NCBI RefSeq assembly: GCF_014805685.1
Contig: NC_060906.1
Span: forward strand, 22,547,626-22,611,625
Direction of reading: 5' to 3'
DNA length: 64,000 bases
Origin: Silurus meridionalis
Taxonomy: Eukaryota > Chordata > Actinopteri > Siluriformes > Siluridae
Shown in pieces: positions 43,640 through 55,300 of this stretch. Below the pieces are notes generated by a model. That model ran no database searches. It was not told the DNA's origin and worked only from the letters and a program-made list of their open reading frames with translations. Position 1 is the first letter of the stretch. Each line of letters opens with the position of its first letter. Made by a program: the position numbers and the translations under genes.

Positions 43640-44310
43640 TATACATGTCTCTCTCTCGCTCTGCTAGTGTGTGTCTGTCTCTGTGTCTCTCTCTCTCTCT
43701 GTCTGTCTGTCTGTCTGTCTACCGATGTCTCTATCCATCCTGTCTGTCTGCCCTTTTCATTTATTTATTTATTTATCGCTCTGCCCATCTCTTAATCTGT
43801 CTGTATATCCTTTCCTCTATCTATCCATCTCTCTTTCCACATCAGTCTGCCTGTCACTATCTATCCATCTTTCTGTCTACCAATGTCTCTATCTAGCCAT
43901 CCTGTCTGTCTGCCCTTTTCTCCATCTATCCATCTGCCTGTCTCTCTCTACATCAGTCTGCCTGTGTCTCTATCTATCCATCTCTCTGTCTAGCGATGTC
44001 TCTATCTAGCCATCCTGTCGGTCTGCCCATGTCTTAATCTGTCTGTATACACTTTTTTCAATCTATCCATCTGCCTGTCTCTCTCTCCACATTAGTCTGC
44101 CTGTGTCTATATCTTTCCCTCTCTCTGTCTGCCATCTTTAGTGGCTGTCTTTATCTATCAGTCTGTCTGTGTCGCTCCCAGTCTCCATCTTTCCATCTCT
44201 CTCTGTCTACCTGTCTCCATCTATCCATCTCTCTCTCTCTGCCTGTGTCTCTTTCTGTCGATCGATCTGTTCCTGTCTGCCTGTGTTTTTTTTATCTATC
44301 CGTATGTCTG

Positions 44311-44349
<39 letters not shown>

Positions 44350-44400
44350 GTGTCTCTATCTATCCATCTCTCTGTCTACCTGTCTCCATCTATCCATCTG

Positions 44401-44447
<47 letters not shown>

Positions 44448-45055
44448 GTCTGTCTGTCTGTCTACCGATGTCTCTATCCATCCTGTCTGTCTGCCCTTTT
44501 CTCCATCTATCCATCTCTCTTTCCACATCAGTCTGCCTGTCACTATCTATCCATCTCTCTTTCCACATCAGTCTGCCTGTCACTATCTATCCATCTTTCT
44601 GTCTACCAATGTCTCTATCTAGCCATCCTGTCGGTCTGCCCATGTCTTAATCTGTCTGTATACACTTTTTCAATCTATCCATCTGCCTGTCTCTCTCTCC
44701 ACATCAGTCTGCTTGTGTCTATATCTTTCCCTCTCTCTGTCTGCCATCTTTAGTGGCTGTCTTTATCTATCAGTCTGTCTGTGTCGCTCCCAGTCTCCAT
44801 CTTTCCATCTCTCTCTGTCTACCTGTCTCCATCTATCCATCTCTCTCTCTCTGCCTGTGTCTCTTTCTGTCGATCGATCTGTTCCTGTCTGCCTGTGTTT
44901 TTTTTATCTATCCGTATGTCTGCCTGTCTCTCTCTTTCTACCCCTCTCTGTAGGCCTGTGTCTATCTATCCATCCATCTCTATTGACCTGTCTCTATCTG
45001 CTTTTCCCTCACTCTCTCAATGGCTATGTCTCTGTCTCTCCCTGTCTGTTCAGCT
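43640..45055 (+). repeat. CT/CTGT/ATCC complex microsatellite with segmental duplication
   Basis: 1.4 kb of pyrimidine-rich short repeats. A segment of about 180 bp beginning ggctgtctttatctatcag is duplicated near 44152 and 44756. The statctgtctgtatacac-type junction (near 44035 and 44650) is duplicated too. Confidence 0.95.
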
Positions 45056-45524
45056 TTACTGAGCTCGGCGCACTTCGTCTGCTTGTCATCCTGTAACATC
45101 TCCCCAGACCCAGACGCATCAGACAGAACACACAGGAGATAAAATACCCAGTACACTTTTAGAGGTCAGAATCTACCTGTAATGTTGCAAACATCTGGAA
45201 ATCGCACTGAGAATCACTTGTAATAAGAGTGAGGAATGTGCTCTGAGGTGTGAATGAATTGTTATTCAAACGCTGCAGGTGTGAGCAGACATGACATGCA
45301 ACACGTTCCAAAGCATCAAAAGCCCTCCTGCATACACACTGGTTTTTCTTTTGACAGTCGAGAAAACACTCAAGGAGACACACAGGGGCACAAACTCAGC
45401 ACTTTATTCACTTTACTGCAACTGCGAGCTGGTGAGGAAAATCTTTCCAGACGAGACCCACATCCTGTGCTGCTCACGTCCCATGGTTCTGCGTCCTGTT
45501 GGACAAAATAAAAAAGGTTTCTAC

Positions 45525-45720
45525 TTGTAACATGTAAATTACAGCAGTGAAATACTTTCTTCACATATCCCAGATTGTCAGGAAGCTGGAATCATACATG
45601 ATACAGATGGAGCACAGAGGGGTAAAGGTCCAGATGTGAAAGTGGAAGTGGTGGGACTTGAACCAACGACCTTCCTATCAGTAACCCAGAGCTTTAAACA
45701 CAGAGCTCCACCTCCTTCTA
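45525..45720 (-). mobile_element. tRNA-derived SINE
   Basis: Reverse strand reads ggaggtggagctctgtgtt (A-box), ggttcaagtcccaccac (B-box) and a body ending in a tttcactgctgtaa-type tail. Head-to-head with the next SINE. Confidence 0.75.
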
Positions 45721-45765
45721 AAGGTTTTGTATCTCAGCTTGTCAGGAAACTGGAGTCAATCGGGA

Positions 45766-45945
45766 AGGTGGCAGCTCAGTGGTAAAGTGGAGCTTAGTTA
45801 CTGATCGGAAGGTTTGGGGTTCAAGTCCGGTATTGCCAAGCTGTCACTCTTGGGCCCTTGAGCAAGGCCCTTAACCCTCTGTGCTAGCTTCCTAAAATCG
45901 GTAAGATATGTGAAGAAAGAATTTCACTGTACTGTAAACAGCATT
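45766..45945 (+). mobile_element. tRNA-derived SINE
   Basis: ggtggcagctcagtggtaaa (A-box), gggttcaagtccgg (B-box), cttgggcccttgagcaaggc, and tail aaagaatttcactgtactgt. Confidence 0.8.
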
Positions 45946-45959
45946 TCTGTTCATTATTT

Positions 45960-46228
45960 CTTCATCTCCCTACCTTCCTTATTTGTTTCTTTCCTTCTTT
46001 TTTCCTTTCTATCCTTATTTCCTTAATTCTTTCCTTCATATTTTCTTTTCCTTTTCTTTCCTTCTATCCTTTTTCTTGCCTTTCCTCCTTCCTACCTTCC
46101 TTCCCTGCTACTTTCCTTCTTTTATTTTCTCCATCCTTCTTTCCCTTGCCTTCCTTCCTTCTTTCCCTTTCCCCCTTTCCTTTCTTCCTTCCTTCTTAGC
46201 CTTTCCTTTCCTTCCTTCTTTCCCTCCT
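45960..46228 (+). repeat. TTCC-rich pyrimidine tract
   Basis: Degenerate ttccttcc/tttcctttc, directly between two SINEs and just downstream of the ZPAX stop. Confidence 0.9.
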
Positions 46229-46229
46229 T

Positions 46230-46384
46230 TTCAGAGTGCAAGGTCAGTTATGATACAGCCCCCCTGGAGCACAGAGGGTTAAGGGCCTTGCTCGAGGGCC
46301 CAAAAGTGTCAGCTTGGTGATACTGAGGCTTGAACCCCCGACCTTCTGGTCAGTAACGCAGAACCTTAATCACTGAATCAGGGT
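46230..46384 (-). mobile_element. tRNA-derived SINE overlapping the ZPAX stop codon
   Basis: Reverse strand starts attcagtgattaaggttctg (decayed A-box) and has gggttcaagcctcagt (B-box). The last ZPAX exon reads into its head and terminates there. Confidence 0.75.
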
Positions 46385-49300
46385 CATGTTTCGAGATAAT
46401 TGTTGAGAAATGTTAAGAAATTCAGTCGCACCTCGTTTGACATCTTCAGACGTAGACGACGGACACCGTCTGTTACAGACGCCGTCTGTCTGGTGAACGT
46501 CACACAGCACTGTTTCACATCTAATGAGCATCTGAAAAAATAGATAAATAAATCGAACCTCAAACGAAGCTCAATACTGGATTATAGGTTTCTAATGTTA
46601 CATCTAACGTTACCTGATCACGAAGAGGCATGTCGTCTTTGACAAACGTAAACATATCGATTCGGAAGCGTCTCACGTGGCTCGGGAACGGGACCCGGGC
46701 GTCTGCCGTGAATGGGTAGAACACTATCCGGTAACGATCCCCCGGATTTGCACAGCTAGTCATAAAACATTGGTTTAATACAGTCATCTAGAGTTCTTAT
46801 TCCTTCACGTGCGTGCGCGAGAGGGAGAGAAATTACCCGTTCACGACGAGATCCCAGCTCAGCGTGGAGCCTCCGTGATTAGCCGAAGCCCAGCAGTTCT
46901 CCAGGACCAGGTGTATCTGTGGGTCAATGGACTGCATCAGTTCGACCTCGAAGTACAGAGGATGCTGTAGATACTGCATCACTGGATAGTCCTCGTCTAT
47001 GTAGAAGGAACCATAAGAGGCATCTGGAGAAGAAGAGAGAAAAGCAGATGAGGGTTACGGTTTATTCCTAACAATTCTGCATGATCCTGATTTGTTGATT
47101 CACTGTGTTTGTGTCTTCAGCTGCAGTTTAACTGAAACGTGTCAATGGAAGTAGCAAAGAAGCGTCAGAGCGTGTGCACGTGCGGAAGTGTTTACGTCTG
47201 CGTGTGCATCTACATATATGGATTTGTAAGCTTGTGTGTGTGTGTGTGTGTGTCTGTGCACAAAATGTGTGCGCTTCTGTGTACACGTGTAGGTATGTAG
47301 GTATGATAACCTCCTCTTTTCTGGTAAGATGTTCCACTAGATATTGTGGAGATTTGTGGAGGTTCATTCTGGAGGTTCATTCAACCACAAGGGTGTTAGT
47401 AAAGTCAGGAACTGATGTAGGTGAGAAAGTGAGGAGGCCTGGGGTGCAGTCAGTGTTCACATTCATTCCAGAGCTGTTGGGTTGGAGCACTATAGCAGAA
47501 GATCTTCCATTTCAATCCATATTCATGGAGCTGGCTTTGTGCACAAAGGCTTTGTCATGCTGGAACATGTGCCTCCTAGTTTTGTGGTAAGTTTCAGTTT
47601 AGAAAGAACCACATATACCTGGAAGGGTCAGGTGTACCTTGAGCAAGCCTCATCCTGACATTCAGTTCTCCAAATCCAGGATCTGCACGGAGTTCAGTTG
47701 CTTGTGGCCCAGTGGAGAAGGCCACAGCCAGGGTCTTGGTTAGCTTGTAGTTACAGACCACCCCAACTCTGATAATCAGAAACAAACACGTTAATACCAG
47801 CATAATAAATATTACATAATATAATAAAAGGAGAGGAAAAAAAAAATGGCAGAATAGATACAACGCTGGATAGTACCGATATTCAGGCCCGTTTATCGTA
47901 GCATTCTGCAACATCTGGGCGACAGCTGTCCCATCGCTCATGGCGATTCTGTTCCGATACGTCATGATGCCTTCGTGGAACTGGAGCAAAGAGATGCATG
48001 AGGATTAATGGTGAACATTTCTACCAACTACATCCAGAGAGCCGTACGAGGTGGTATCAAAAAGTTTCGAGACTAATGGTGGAACTGGTGCTATTCTGAC
48101 CGCGTGTGTTTCCACGTCCGCAATTTCACCATGTACACAAGTTAGAACAAAGAGAAAACGCGAATCCGCCAGGGAGACGTTTGACGTACGGTGATGCTGC
48201 AAGGAGTTGCTTGAGGTGTTTCAAGCGGCACGCCCGTTTCAAGAGCGGAAGACGGAGATGAGACCAGAAAGACCTTCAATGAGCTCAAACCACTTGAGCG
48301 ATGATCATCAGAGAACAATCCACATGATCTCACTTCCGTACCCATCCTACTCTCCTCTCAAAGATGAAGATTCGGCTCAAAGGTCACCATTTTGCGCTTC
48401 GAAAAGAAGACATCCAGGACACGTTCCAGAAGTGGCAGGAACGCTGGGGGCGCTGTATTGCTGTGCGAGGGGACTATTTTAAAAGGTGATACTCTCTTGT
48501 AAACAGAGTCTCGAAACTTTAATAACACGTCGTATACGAGATCCGAATGCGTACCTACCGTTCTGGTGGTTTGGCAGCTGTTGGTGTTGAAGGAGAAGTA
48601 AGCAAAGCGGCTGTTGCTGAAGGCAGGTTTACACGATGGATCCCTCAGTGTTAACTGGCTCGGGACCATCTGGGTTGCGGATTCCACCTTCACGATGAGC
48701 GCGGTTATGGATCCGTTGGGTAAACATTCTGAAGAGAAGTCATTCTCAGTTTTTATGCCGATAAAAGGTCCAGCTTGGTTTGTCCAATCAGAAGACAAAA
48801 CTATTCTGGCTCTTCATTCTAGTTATGATGTCATAGCTGGTATTGCCGGAGTCCCTACTTGCACTCACACTGTACAGTACCTTAAAGATACCTAATAATC
48901 TAAACCTCTCTCTATAATCCTGTCCCCTTTCTGCCGTATTCATCCTAAAGCCCTACTTTTGAATGGAGATCTCTTCACCTGAAAGCCCCTCACTGCTAAA
49001 CCACCTTAAAATCCATAAGGTTACTGTTGAGGGATAAACTCAAGAACCACGAACATTTGGATTTAGACTGTAATCAATTTTCTACAAGGATTAAAGTGTA
49101 AATCTTTCTAAAATGATGAAACTGTAATAGATGGAAATCCTGTGTCCCCCCCAGATGAGGAAGGGTTTCGAGTCTGGTTCCTCTCCAGGTTTCTTCCTCA
49201 TACCATCTCAGAATGGTTTTCCCTTTGCATCACCACTGACTCCACTGGCTCAATCATTAGGAATAAAATGATAGGGATTCATTTTTGATGGCAAAATTGA

Positions 49301-52300
49301 TATTCCGAATTTATTTATTTCTGCTGATTTGGGACAATGCCCATTGTTAAAACTGAAGAGAAAGTTTCACCATGATGCTCAACCAGGAGGTTAAATGAAT
49401 ACTGAATGATCAAAATGGATGAATGAATACAGTCTGTATTAAAGATGGCTCTACGTTGTTTGGTTTTTGGCCTGCTTTTAGAGACGGAAGGAATTTTTTG
49501 GTCAGGAGTTAAATATCATGATCATAAAATGTGTACTTTAATTGCTAAAATAAGATTGTGAGCACTGCTGAGGAAGCAGCAGCAGCAGCTTTTACTTGTC
49601 ATATGTACATTACAGCAGAATTAAATGTTTGCTTCACGTATCCCAGTGATTTATGAAGCTGGATTCAGAGTGCAGAGTCGGCCATCATTAAGGGCGTTGC
49701 TCAAGAGCCCAATTGGGGAACCAATACGAGTACTGCGTTTGGCCTATTTTTTCACCTATTCATAAAAATGCTGAACACAAGTCAGATCAGAGTGCTGAAA
49801 AACAACTGGTCACAACACAGACATTTGTCTTTGCACTAGCCCGTCTTCGCTCAAGAATTTTTGATTGAAGACGTAGTCATTTTCTTTAGTCACAAATCAA
49901 TCGTTAGAGGATCTTCATCATATAATCTGACAGTACAGACTTTATTGCTCTGTCCTCTCTGATATGTGTATATTTTATGATCTGGTATAGTGTGAGAAGT
50001 AAATGTGACTGACAGGGTAAAATCATTGAGTCTTATTTTTCAGCATCACGCTTTATTTCAATTTGTAGAGTTTTAACAATGAACATTGTTAGATTTACAG
50101 CCTTAAATAGATTTAAATTCTAATTTCAGCATCATAAATTAGTCCTTATAAATTAAAAGCCATACATCAATCAATCTGTTTCTGTTGATCCATCCATCCA
50201 TCTATTTAAAATTAATCCATCAATCCATCAATCCATCCATAATTAAAATCCATAAATCCATCCATAAACCCATCTATCCATTCGTCAATCAATCAATCAA
50301 TCAATCCATCCATCAATCCATCCATAAATCAATCCATCCATAAATCAATCCATCCATAAATCCATAAACCCATCTATCCACCTATAAATCACTCCATCCA
50401 TCCATAAATCCATTTAAAATCAATCAATCCATCCATAAATCAATCCATTAATCCATAAAAATCAATCCATCCATCCATCCACCCATAAATCCATCCATCC
50501 AGTGTTTTTAACAATGAACATTCTTATAACACTCCTTATAAGTTTATTCCTTATGGTCGAACTAGTGGAGAAGGAAAAACTCTGAGATGGTATGATTAAG
50601 AAACCCAGAAAGGAACCAGATTTAGAAAGAAACCCATCCTCATCTGGCAATTCCTTCTGTTTTCCCAGATCCAGGCCAAATGTGGTGTGCTGTAACACAT
50701 CATTTTCCTATTAAAGTAAGCAATAGCGTGAATTGGCAGATTCACCCATTTATACTGTCTATATGTAGATACATATGTGGGGAAACAATACATCGAACAA
50801 TAGCATCAAACTTGATCAAAGGTCTTTGTTTTGGAAAATAGATAAAAAAATAAAAAAAGTGTCGTTTTGCTGTGCATTTGTTCGTCTCATGTACACGAGT
50901 CCAAAAGAAAAGGCAGATGAAAGAACAGTTATGCCATTAGACTGCTGTAGTTGGATTTGTGATTAGGATTTGAAAGCAGTAAAAAAATATGACATACCAG
51001 TCATGATCAAGGGAAAAGTGCAAGCCATGGAGAAGTTCTTAAATTGCCAGCTGTTGTACGATATCACTACATCAATCCGAGCCCTCAGTGACGACAGATC
51101 GGCCTTCTGTTATTTACAAAGAGAGAGAAAAAGCACTTAACCGACACAAATCACAGCATGAGAGAGACACATTAAATGCACGCTGTACCTCAAAAAGCAC
51201 GTCTTGTGCCAGGAAAGGCACGGCCATATACACGTGAGTCCCGTTTTCCTGAACACCGTACTCCTTATACAGGTCAGCTGTGAGGTCACGCATGCCAACT
51301 CTTACACGGTACTGCACATCCTGTTTCCACTGTCCGATTGTGATGTAGAAGTTCTTATCATCACAGATTCCATTCATGGTAAGAGTTGCTGTGGAGTTAC
51401 AAAAGAAATCAGTTTACATCCATCCATACATACATTTATCTATCCAATCCATCCATCCATCCATCCATCTAGCAACAAATTAATTCGTCCATAAATCTAT
51501 TTATCTATCCATTACTTCATGCATCCATCTGTCCACCCCTCTTTCCAATCAGAAATCAATCCATAAATCCATTTATCCATCCATCCATCCATCCATCCAG
51601 TGATACATAATTCACTCCATCCATCCAATCCATAAATTATTAATCCATTATCAATTAATGCATCCAATAATTAACCCACCCATCAATAAATCAATCCATC
51701 ATCCACAAATCAATACACAAATCAATTAATCTATCCATCTGTCTGTCCGTCCACCCCTTCTTCCATCCATTCATAAATCAATCCATCTTTCCATCCATAA
51801 ATCAATCCATCCATCTATTTCTTGTTATCTGTCCATAAATAAATAAATCCATCCATCCAATCATTCATCCATCAATCCATTGATACATAAATCACCCCAT
51901 CCCTCAATAAACCAATCAATCTTTCCATCAATAAATCAGTCCATCTATCCATTGATCCATCCATCCATATGTAAAAATCAATCGATCGCTTTCACACAGT
52001 TGTACTTACAGATGTCTTTGCGAGTAGCTTCCACCACAGCAGAGTGAGAAAAGGGAGTGTAGTCAGGAAGGACTAATAAACCGAAGGTAATGGAGAAACT
52101 GTAGACGATGTTCATTGGGTTGATGTTCTGTAATAAAGAGCAGTCAGGGTGAGGAATCATGCTGGATTACATCGTTACTTTATTCCATGCAGTTCCTGAT
52201 ATAAAGCACGTCATCAATCAGAACATTAATCACACAATCCCTGGCTGATTGAGCGGAAGTGACACGTGAGCCAAAAGAAAGAGGAACGATGGAAAAAGAA

Positions 52301-55300
52301 CAGGGGGAAAAAATGGAAAGAGGAAAGGAAAGAAAGAAAAATAAAGGACACCAAAAAGAAGCAAAAAAATGACAAGACCAAAAGGTAGAAAAAGGAAAGA
52401 AAGAAACAATAAGACAAAAATGAGACAAAGAGGTAAAGAATGAAAGAGAAAGAAAATGGGAAAAATAACTACCTACATTTCAAATAACTAGGTGTTTAAA
52501 TTAAAGTTTTTAATCCTGAAATTAACCCTTTAATGGTCTCGCATTTTTATTCTTTAGTCTGACAGGAAGTCTTTTGATCCGATGGTCTAAAAGCCGAGTT
52601 GTATGTTCTATAAAAGGTAAAAGTGCATGATCAACACACTGATTTAGATCATTTTAACTAAACTAAAATGCATTTTTCAATCCAAACCCGGATTGGGTTT
52701 AGGGTTTTCTGGGCAATCATTTAAACTTAAACTAATCTAATCTAATTATTGAAACAATCAACACTTACGGTTCTTAGGACAGCAGGATCAGAGAAAGGCA
52801 CATGAATGCTGAAAGCCTTGGAGCCATCAGGAAACAAGTGTTCCTGTAGATTAAACCCTTTTCTATTGGCCTCTTCTACACTAATCACTCCAGTTGACAA
52901 AGTTATGTTTAGCAGCTCCACATCGGGAAGAAAGGAACCCAGCATTATACTGAACACTTCAGAGTCTGCAGGGTATCTGTAAAAAAACAGAAAAGAATGT
53001 AAACGCCGCAGCTATGGTTGTTTTAACGTATGGTTTTATATAATGATTAAGTCACTTACTGTCTAAAACTAAGAGCGGCCGAGGCTCTGGTGGTGTAATA
53101 ATAGGATAATGGACTTTGTATCTGGTGAGTTCAGGCTTAAGTCCATCTTGCCAAAGCATTTCAAGCATGGGTTCAATACTGTAAGTGATGTGATACTCAT
53201 AATCCACTGCAATACTCTTTAAAGGGAAGAAAAATGTCAAATAGCTATCAGTTTTTGTTTGTAAAATAAAACATCCATATTGGCGAGGTTTTCGAAGATG
53301 AGATGTTTGCATTTATGGATTTATGAGTATTAAAAAAAATAATTCTGCCACCCCACACCCCACCACCTGTCCTCAATCATCCCCACCAAATACAAAAAAA
53401 ATAAAATAATGTCTCCTTTGTTAAAATATCAAGTTCTAAGTCAATATCATCAAACAGAATCAAATATAAAGAAGAGAAAATAAAAGTATAGTGAAATCTT
53501 TTTATTTACTTGCCTTAATTACCCAATTGTTTGTGGTTGCTTTGAGTATATAAACTTGATTTTTAAAATTAAAATAAAGATCGATAAAGAAAATGAACAA
53601 AAAACAATGATATAAATCCTTCCGTTTATGTCATGTCTTTATTCCCCACTAGAGGGGTGTGCCCCACACTTGAGAGCCACTGGGTTTCTATGAGAACAAT
53701 GGCTCAAGTGGAAGTGCAAAGGCAAATGTATACAAAATCCAATCATTGTGCTTCAAATATTGCTCAGCCAATCAGATTTTACAACCAAAAATAGCTGAAG
53801 TTTCAGTTGATAGAAACTGATCCATAGCAGTACTGACCAACCTTATAATATCCATCTGGTCCACCGATAGGTAAGGAAATTATAATCTGGAGCTCTGTTG
53901 TCTTCATGGTATACCCCTTAGCTTCCATTTCTGTTTGATTAAGCCTCTTTCCATTAATTCCCATGAACATTTCGAGAATTTGATGCTCTGGACCAGTCTT
54001 CAGAGCCATAATGTAATGGGGCATATACCATGTGATGAGTTCGCTAGTAAAATGGAGTCCACCTGGAAAACAAAAGATTTTTACCTACATGGATCTCTGA
54101 GCCTAAATCGTACCCAAGCTCCAGTCACGTACCAGTTGGACAGACGGCGGTGCTGTCAATAATCGTTACAGACCACGCCCTCTTTAAGTAGGTGCTCACT
54201 TGTAAGAACTCCATTTGCACACCATTCACCTGGAAAAACACTAAAATCAGTATCAACATGTACACACAGTATTCACACACCATACACTCGCTCACTTACA
54301 TCCTCAACATAAGTTTCAGGTGTGTTATAGGGGCTTCTCAGAACCAGTCGTGTGGGGGTCATCAATACGCCATAACCTGCTTTCTGAACATCCTCCAAAA
54401 TCATCGCCTTTTCTTTGGGCGTGTAAAAGACCATCCTCCAAATATTGCTCAGAGTGTTAGAGGCCTAAAGAGAGGAGAATTAAGGGAAAATTCTTTTTAT
54501 TTTATTGTTTTGCATCAAACTTAAACTCAAAAGTTTGAGGTAAGAACATCAGGAGGATGGTGATGTAGCAAACGCTAAAGAAAGAGAAAGAAGAGGAAGC
54601 TCCAGGACCTTTCTACATTATGCAAATAAACTAAATGTGCCCCATCACATCTAAAGGACATTATCCTGCACAATTCTGCAATTCTGTCCAATCCTGCAAG
54701 CCAAATCCTGCCCAACATATACAACCCGACTTCATGTTACATTTACCTGTTGATCAGCAGACAATCTGTTGATTCCTGAGACTGCTCCTCCAAGCTGCTT
54801 ATGCATATTGATATCATGGTGTACTCTGTGAACAGAGACCTTTCAAAACAGAGTTGGATTAAAAGTCCTATATTAATATTTTGTAGAATTATGTGGCTAA
54901 AAAGATCCTTAGAAATAATACATGGAATCTTGGATTTGTCTCAGACTTCTGCTTGTATAGTGGTCTCCATAAACATGGAGAAAGTTTCATGTGAAGTGAC
55001 TTGCTCCTCTAAAACAAAGCATAATAGTTGGCCAAATGAATTGCTATTTATGACCTTGGGTAGGCGCCTTTACCAGAGTGACTTACAATTATACAACTCT
55101 GTATTCAATAGTAAAAAAAAGATTCCTGGGCTCCTGCACCTTGGGAGGTGCAGGATTTGAACGCATGACCTTCCAATCAAAAGTCCAACATCTCAACCTT
55201 AAGTTTCCCCATTTGAAGAGCTAGCATGTAGAACTAGCATAACCGATGTATATAGACAGAACTAGGCAGAACTAGCACAACCAACACACGTCAAACTCAT

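Larger units (their letters stand above)
36110..46369. other. MIXL1-ZPAX intergenic region
   Basis: 10 kb with no gene recognised. It holds the pyrimidine tract, the 1.5-kb palindrome, a MITE, SINEs and microsatellites listed separately. 37120-38157, 39700-40105 and 42545-43635 appear unique and AT-rich; I see no ORF with coding character there. Confidence 0.7.

Noticed and set aside
43543..45096. Overlapping ORFs of 110-194 aa with LSVCLS/SIHLS repeats
   Set aside because: Translation of CTGT/ATCC microsatellite in every frame; no codon bias or start context.
48207..48482. 91-aa ORF
   Set aside because: Frame fragment of the mariner remnant, not a host gene.
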